Shown one piece after another: positions 6,385 through 7,952 of a DNA stretch of 7,952 bases (positions are counted from its first letter, which is position 1; every line of letters begins with the position of its first letter). The notes under the pieces are model-generated. The model ran no database searches and had not been told where the DNA came from. It was given only the letters and a program-made list of their open reading frames with translations. The position numbers and the translations under genes are program-made. This stretch comes from Candidatus Bathyarchaeota archaeon B23 (GTDB taxonomy: Archaea; Thermoproteota; Bathyarchaeia; TCS64; B23), in contig LUCA01000025.1 of assembly GCA_001593875.1 (NCBI GenBank), forward strand, positions 1 to 7,952, read 5' to 3'.

Positions 6385-6391
6385 TCACCCC
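6385..6391 (-). promoter_or_regulatory. Shine-Dalgarno of the thermosome gene, supports the GTG start
   Basis: The minus strand reads GGGGTGA 7 nt before GTG (6377-6375). No other start codon occurs in this frame before an in-frame stop near 6434, so the GTG start is well determined. The site overlaps the stop codon of a possible four-codon upstream ORF. Confidence 0.6.
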
Positions 6392-6417
6392 GAAACCATA
6401 GACGAAACCCTACAATT

Positions 6418-6436
6418 GGAATATAAACCTTTCACC
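6418..6436 (-). promoter_or_regulatory. BRE/TATA promoter of the thermosome gene
   Basis: The minus strand reads GTGAAAGG followed by TTTATATTCC. This is a purine-rich BRE-like element next to a near-consensus archaeal TATA box (TTTATAT at 6421-6427). The predicted transcription start is about 26 nt downstream, near 6398, leaving a leader of roughly 20 nt that contains the SD. It is the strongest promoter-like sequence in the window, as expected for a highly expressed chaperonin. Confidence 0.8.
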
Positions 6437-6448
6437 CATTCAAGGGGG

Positions 6449-6453
6449 AAAAA
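6449..6453 (-). terminator. Possible oligo-T terminator of the 116-aa membrane gene
   Basis: On the minus strand TTTTT begins 7 nt past the TAG of the 116-aa membrane gene, followed by CCCCC. Archaeal polymerases can terminate at short U-runs without a hairpin. The run is only five long, so this is weak. Confidence 0.35.
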
Positions 6454-6460
6454 GTGGTTG

Positions 6461-6811
6461 CTAGGGTCTCTCCATCTCCCTGAAGGCCCCTATGGCTATC
6501 TTAGGCAGCCGTCGACTCAGGGTGAGCACCACCCCCCAGGTGGAGGTCACGGCTATCAACATCGCCGAGCCGATGACGGCCATCTCCTGGAGCATCGCCG
6601 GTATATCGGCGGGATTCGCCATGGCGGTTAGGAAGGGGGGCCATGGAACCACCTCGCCATGCCAGATGTGCTCGAACATCAGCAGGATCACCCCGCCCCA
6701 GAGCAGCGTGTTGAGCAGGCCGAGCTGAAGCCTCTCGGCAGCCCTACCCGTCGCCCTCTGCAGGATCGTCAGGATCGCCGCCAGGACCAGGGGGACGAGG
6801 AAGCAGGCCAT
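6461..6811 (-). CDS. Three-helix membrane protein (116 aa), unknown; paralogue-like to the divergent 71-aa protein
   Basis: I do not recognise a named family. The protein has three hydrophobic segments: about 3-18, 30-50 and 78-98. A Trp/Pro-containing loop (VVPWPPF) and a short extramembrane stretch lie between the second and third. The C-terminus is basic (SRRLPKIAIGAFREMERP). Helices 2 and 3 resemble the whole of the divergently encoded 71-aa protein: LN..LWG..I......HI (33-49) and G.A.LI.....W (81-92), with identical spacing between the marker residues. The ATG at 6811-6809 has only a GAGGG touching it, but an AT-rich TATA element is centred about 25 nt upstream, so a leaderless mRNA is likely. 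The gene ends 83 nt before the thermosome start, which has its own promoter. The conserved His in helix 2 (His48) could bind a metal or heme, but this is speculation. Confidence 0.7.
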   Translation of the reverse strand: MACFLVPLVLAAILTILQRATGRAAERLQLGLLNTLLWGGVILLMFEHIWHGEVVPWPPFLTAMANPADIPAMLQEMAVIGSAMLIAVTSTWGVVLTLSRRLPKIAIGAFREMERP

Positions 6812-6818
6812 CCCTCAC

Positions 6819-6847
6819 AGTATTACCAAAATATTTAAAAGTATTAC
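6819..6847. repeat. Pair of 8-bp direct repeats flanking the shared TATA
   Basis: AGTATTAC occurs at 6819-6826 and again at 6840-6847, exactly 21 bp apart start to start (two helical turns). The copies bracket the shared TATA region. This looks like a tandem operator for a regulator bound on one face of the helix. The element is AT-rich, so chance similarity cannot be ruled out. Confidence 0.5.
6828..6841. promoter_or_regulatory. Shared bidirectional TATA region
   Basis: The sequence AAAATATTTAAAAG contains TATA-like elements readable on both strands (AATATTT/TTTAAA). Its centre lies about 25 nt from the ATG at 6811 (minus) and about 28 nt from the ATG at 6864 (plus). Both distances fit leaderless archaeal promoters, so one AT-rich element probably serves two divergent transcripts. 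CCAAAA upstream on the plus strand could act as BRE. Confidence 0.65.
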
Positions 6848-6863
6848 TATCCAGGGGATAGGG

Positions 6864-6935
6864 ATGTGGCTCATAATCCTCGCCCTCACGGCAGCCATCA
6901 TAACCCCCCCTATGGTATGCGACGGCGGAGGATGA
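6864..6935 (+). CDS. Possible 23-aa hydrophobic mini-protein or leader peptide
   Basis: ATG at 6864 opens a 23-codon reading frame ending at TGA 6933-6935. The peptide begins MWLIILALTAAIITPP and ends MVCDGGG. It has one hydrophobic segment, long enough only for a short helix, and a single Cys; there is no convincing lipobox. Support for reality: the ATG lies about 28 nt downstream of the TATA centre, so it would be the first codon of a leaderless mRNA. The gene that follows has its SD overlapping this stop codon, an arrangement suggesting translational coupling. It may be a leader peptide controlling the 71-aa gene, a small membrane subunit, or simply a non-functional leader. No homologue is known to me. 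Confidence 0.45.
   Translation: MWLIILALTAAIITPPMVCDGGG
6927..6935 (+). promoter_or_regulatory. Shine-Dalgarno of the 71-aa membrane gene
   Basis: GGAGGATGA lies 7 nt before the ATG at 6943. Its last three bases are also the stop codon of the 23-codon ORF, so ribosomes finishing the mini-ORF would sit on the binding site of the next gene. Confidence 0.6.
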
Positions 6936-6942
6936 CAGGTAT

Positions 6943-7158
6943 ATGCTGAGGTTCCTCAACCTGACGCTCTGGGGGGCGACCATCATGGTCCTCGTCGATC
7001 ACATCATCGGCTACCTGACGGAGGGGGGAGAGTTCCTAGAGCTGACGGCCGAGGCCACCGCACTGGGCTTCGCCCTCCTAATCATAGCCCTGGTCATCTG
7101 GGAGATAGCGCTTCTCCTAAGGGATCCGAGGGGGGTGCTCCATAGGAGGCCTTCATAG
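6943..7158 (+). CDS. Two-helix membrane protein (71 aa), unknown; paralogue-like to the 116-aa protein
   Basis: I do not recognise a named family. Two hydrophobic helices, about 4-23 and 39-58, are joined by an acidic loop (YLTEGGEFLELTAEA). A basic C-terminal tail (RDPRGVLHRRPS) suggests the C-terminus is cytoplasmic. FLNLTLWG (4-11), His20 and LGFALLII (41-48) followed by Trp53 match the second and third helices of the divergent 116-aa protein with the same residue spacing; that protein has one more N-terminal helix. The start ATG follows SD GGAGGATGA with a 7-nt spacer. The gene is probably transcribed with the preceding mini-ORF from the shared promoter. Its TAG interlocks with the stop of the convergent hydrolase gene, leaving no intergenic space. 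Confidence 0.72.
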   Translation: MLRFLNLTLWGATIMVLVDHIIGYLTEGGEFLELTAEATALGFALLIIALVIWEIALLLRDPRGVLHRRPS

Positions 7159-7952
7159 GGGCTCGGCCACCACCCTATTTCTAAGCGTCCCGACGCCCTC
7201 GACGCAGGCCTCCACGACGTCGCCGGGCCTCAGCAGCTTCCCCGGATCGGTCATCCCCACGCCTGAGGGGGTCCCGGTGGCGATGACGTCGCCGGGTTCT
7301 AGGGTCATGCCATCGGAGAGGGTGGCGATGATCTCGGGGATGTCGAAGATCATCCTCCCCGTGTTGGAGCTCTGCCTCAGCTCCCCGTTCACCCTCAGCC
7401 ACATATCGAGGTCCATCGGGTCCCCCACCTCCTCGGGGGTTGCGATGCAGGGGCCCATGGGGGCGAAGGTGTCGAGGCTCTTCCCCCTAAACCACTGCCT
7501 ATGCCTCCTCTGGAGATCCCTCGCCGTCACGTCGTTGAGGATCGTGTAGCCGGCGACGTAGTCATAGGCCTCCCTCCGAGGGATGTATTTCCCCCTCCGC
7601 CCTATGACGAAGGCCAACTCCACCTCATAGTCCAGCTTCCCCGTCGCCCTGGAGTAGACGATGTCGTCGTGGGGACCTATGACGGCGGTGGGGGCCTTGG
7701 TGAAGAAGACCGGCACCTCCGGCAGCTCAGCTCCCCCCTCCTCCACGTGATCCAGGTAGTTGAGGCCGAGGCAGATGATGTTCTTCCTCGGCCGTGGAAT
7801 CGGGGCGTCCAGCTCCACCTCCTCAACCCTATGGAGCAACCCCTCCTCGAGGAGGGCTTCAGCCTCCCCCTCCCTCAGCAGCCTCTCAGCCTCCTCCACC
7901 GCCCTCCCAGCCTCCCTAAGCCCCTCCTCCAGCTCCAGCAGAGCGATCATGT
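7153..7952 (-). CDS. Fumarylacetoacetate hydrolase (FAH) family protein, N-terminus probably beyond the window
   Basis: This is the FAH superfamily C-terminal catalytic fold. Members are Mg2+/Mn2+-dependent enzymes that hydrolyse, decarboxylate, isomerise or hydrate 2-keto acids, for example acylpyruvases, oxaloacetate decarboxylase and hydroxyhepta-dienedioate isomerase. Counting from the first ATG (7950): NIICLGLNY (57-65); KLDYEVELAFVIG (105-117) with metal-ligand Glu109 and Glu111; NDVTARDLQ (139-147) with Asp140; GKSLDTFAPMGP (156-167) with Lys157; and GDVIATGTPSGVG (220-232). The active site is complete. The first ATG is 2 nt from the edge and the frame is still open. The visible N-terminus looks like the region after the usual first strands, so the true start is probably outside. 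The substrate cannot be assigned. The stop codon overlaps the end of the convergent 71-aa gene. Confidence 0.9.
   Translation of the reverse strand, partial: MIALLELEEGLREAGRAVEEAERLLREGEAEALLEEGLLHRVEEVELDAPIPRPRKNIICLGLNYLDHVEEGGAELPEVPVFFTKAPTAVIGPHDDIVYSRATGKLDYEVELAFVIGRRGKYIPRREAYDYVAGYTILNDVTARDLQRRHRQWFRGKSLDTFAPMGPCIATPEEVGDPMDLDMWLRVNGELRQSSNTGRMIFDIPEIIATLSDGMTLEPGDVIATGTPSGVGMTDPGKLLRPGDVVEACVEGVGTLRNRVVAEPL

Noticed and set aside
1..6460. Strong pyrimidine richness of the plus strand
   Set aside because: It is explained by nearly all genes being on the minus strand with purine-rich sense codons (AGG, GAG, GGG), a common trend in thermophiles. It is not a separate element.
6744..6986. 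Minus-strand 80-codon frame across the divergent promoter region
   Set aside because: It would run through the shared TATA region and both divergent starts. Its composition is unlike a real protein, and the flanking membrane genes explain the sequence better.
1..7952. CRISPR arrays, tRNA/rRNA genes, insertion sequences, phage or defence genes
   Set aside because: I found no regularly spaced repeats, cloverleaf-like segments, transposase motifs, terminal inverted repeats or target duplications. The content is mainly metabolic and housekeeping.

Overview
The window comes from an archaeon. It encodes a group II chaperonin (thermosome) and the archaeal RNA polymerase subunit RpoK/Rpo6. Several starts lie behind TATA/BRE-like boxes, and the ribosome-binding sites are of the GGAGGTGA type. 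The DNA is GC-rich by eye, with AGG as the favoured Arg codon and purine-rich sense strands, which suggests a thermophile. A member of Thermoproteota/TACK or a related uncultured lineage is plausible, but the sequence alone does not settle the lineage.

Almost everything is on the minus strand, so the biological order runs from high to low coordinates. At the right edge is a fumarylacetoacetate hydrolase-family enzyme (7153-7952) whose N-terminus probably lies outside the window. It converges, with a 6-nt overlap, on a short plus-strand unit (6864-7158): a 23-codon hydrophobic mini-ORF followed by a 71-aa two-helix membrane protein. A compact AT-rich region (6812-6863) separates that unit from a divergent minus-strand 116-aa membrane protein (6461-6811). 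The 71-aa and 116-aa proteins look like paralogues.

Next on the minus strand is the thermosome gene (4734-6377), with a textbook TATA box and a Shine-Dalgarno (SD) sequence. Just behind it are rpoK (4456-4707) and a 60-aa two-helix membrane protein (4277-4459); this looks like one operon. A second unit starts at 4241 from an apparently leaderless promoter: an ornithine cyclodeaminase/mu-crystallin-family dehydrogenase (3288-4241), a 64-aa two-helix membrane protein (3101-3295), the four subunits of a 2-oxoglutarate-type ferredoxin oxidoreductase in the order D-A-B-C (141-3059), and the start of a Nudix hydrolase that runs off the left edge (1-144). From the ferredoxin subunit onward, neighbouring genes overlap by 4-7 nt.

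Inferred metabolic logic: the dehydrogenase family interconverts amino or imino acids and 2-oxoacids using NAD(P)H, and the Kor complex oxidises 2-oxoacids to acyl-CoA while reducing ferredoxin. The second operon may therefore link amino-acid nitrogen handling to ferredoxin-dependent carbon metabolism. The chaperonin/RpoK unit is housekeeping. The least explained part is the divergent membrane-protein locus, with its shared promoter, 8-bp direct repeats and mini-ORF.
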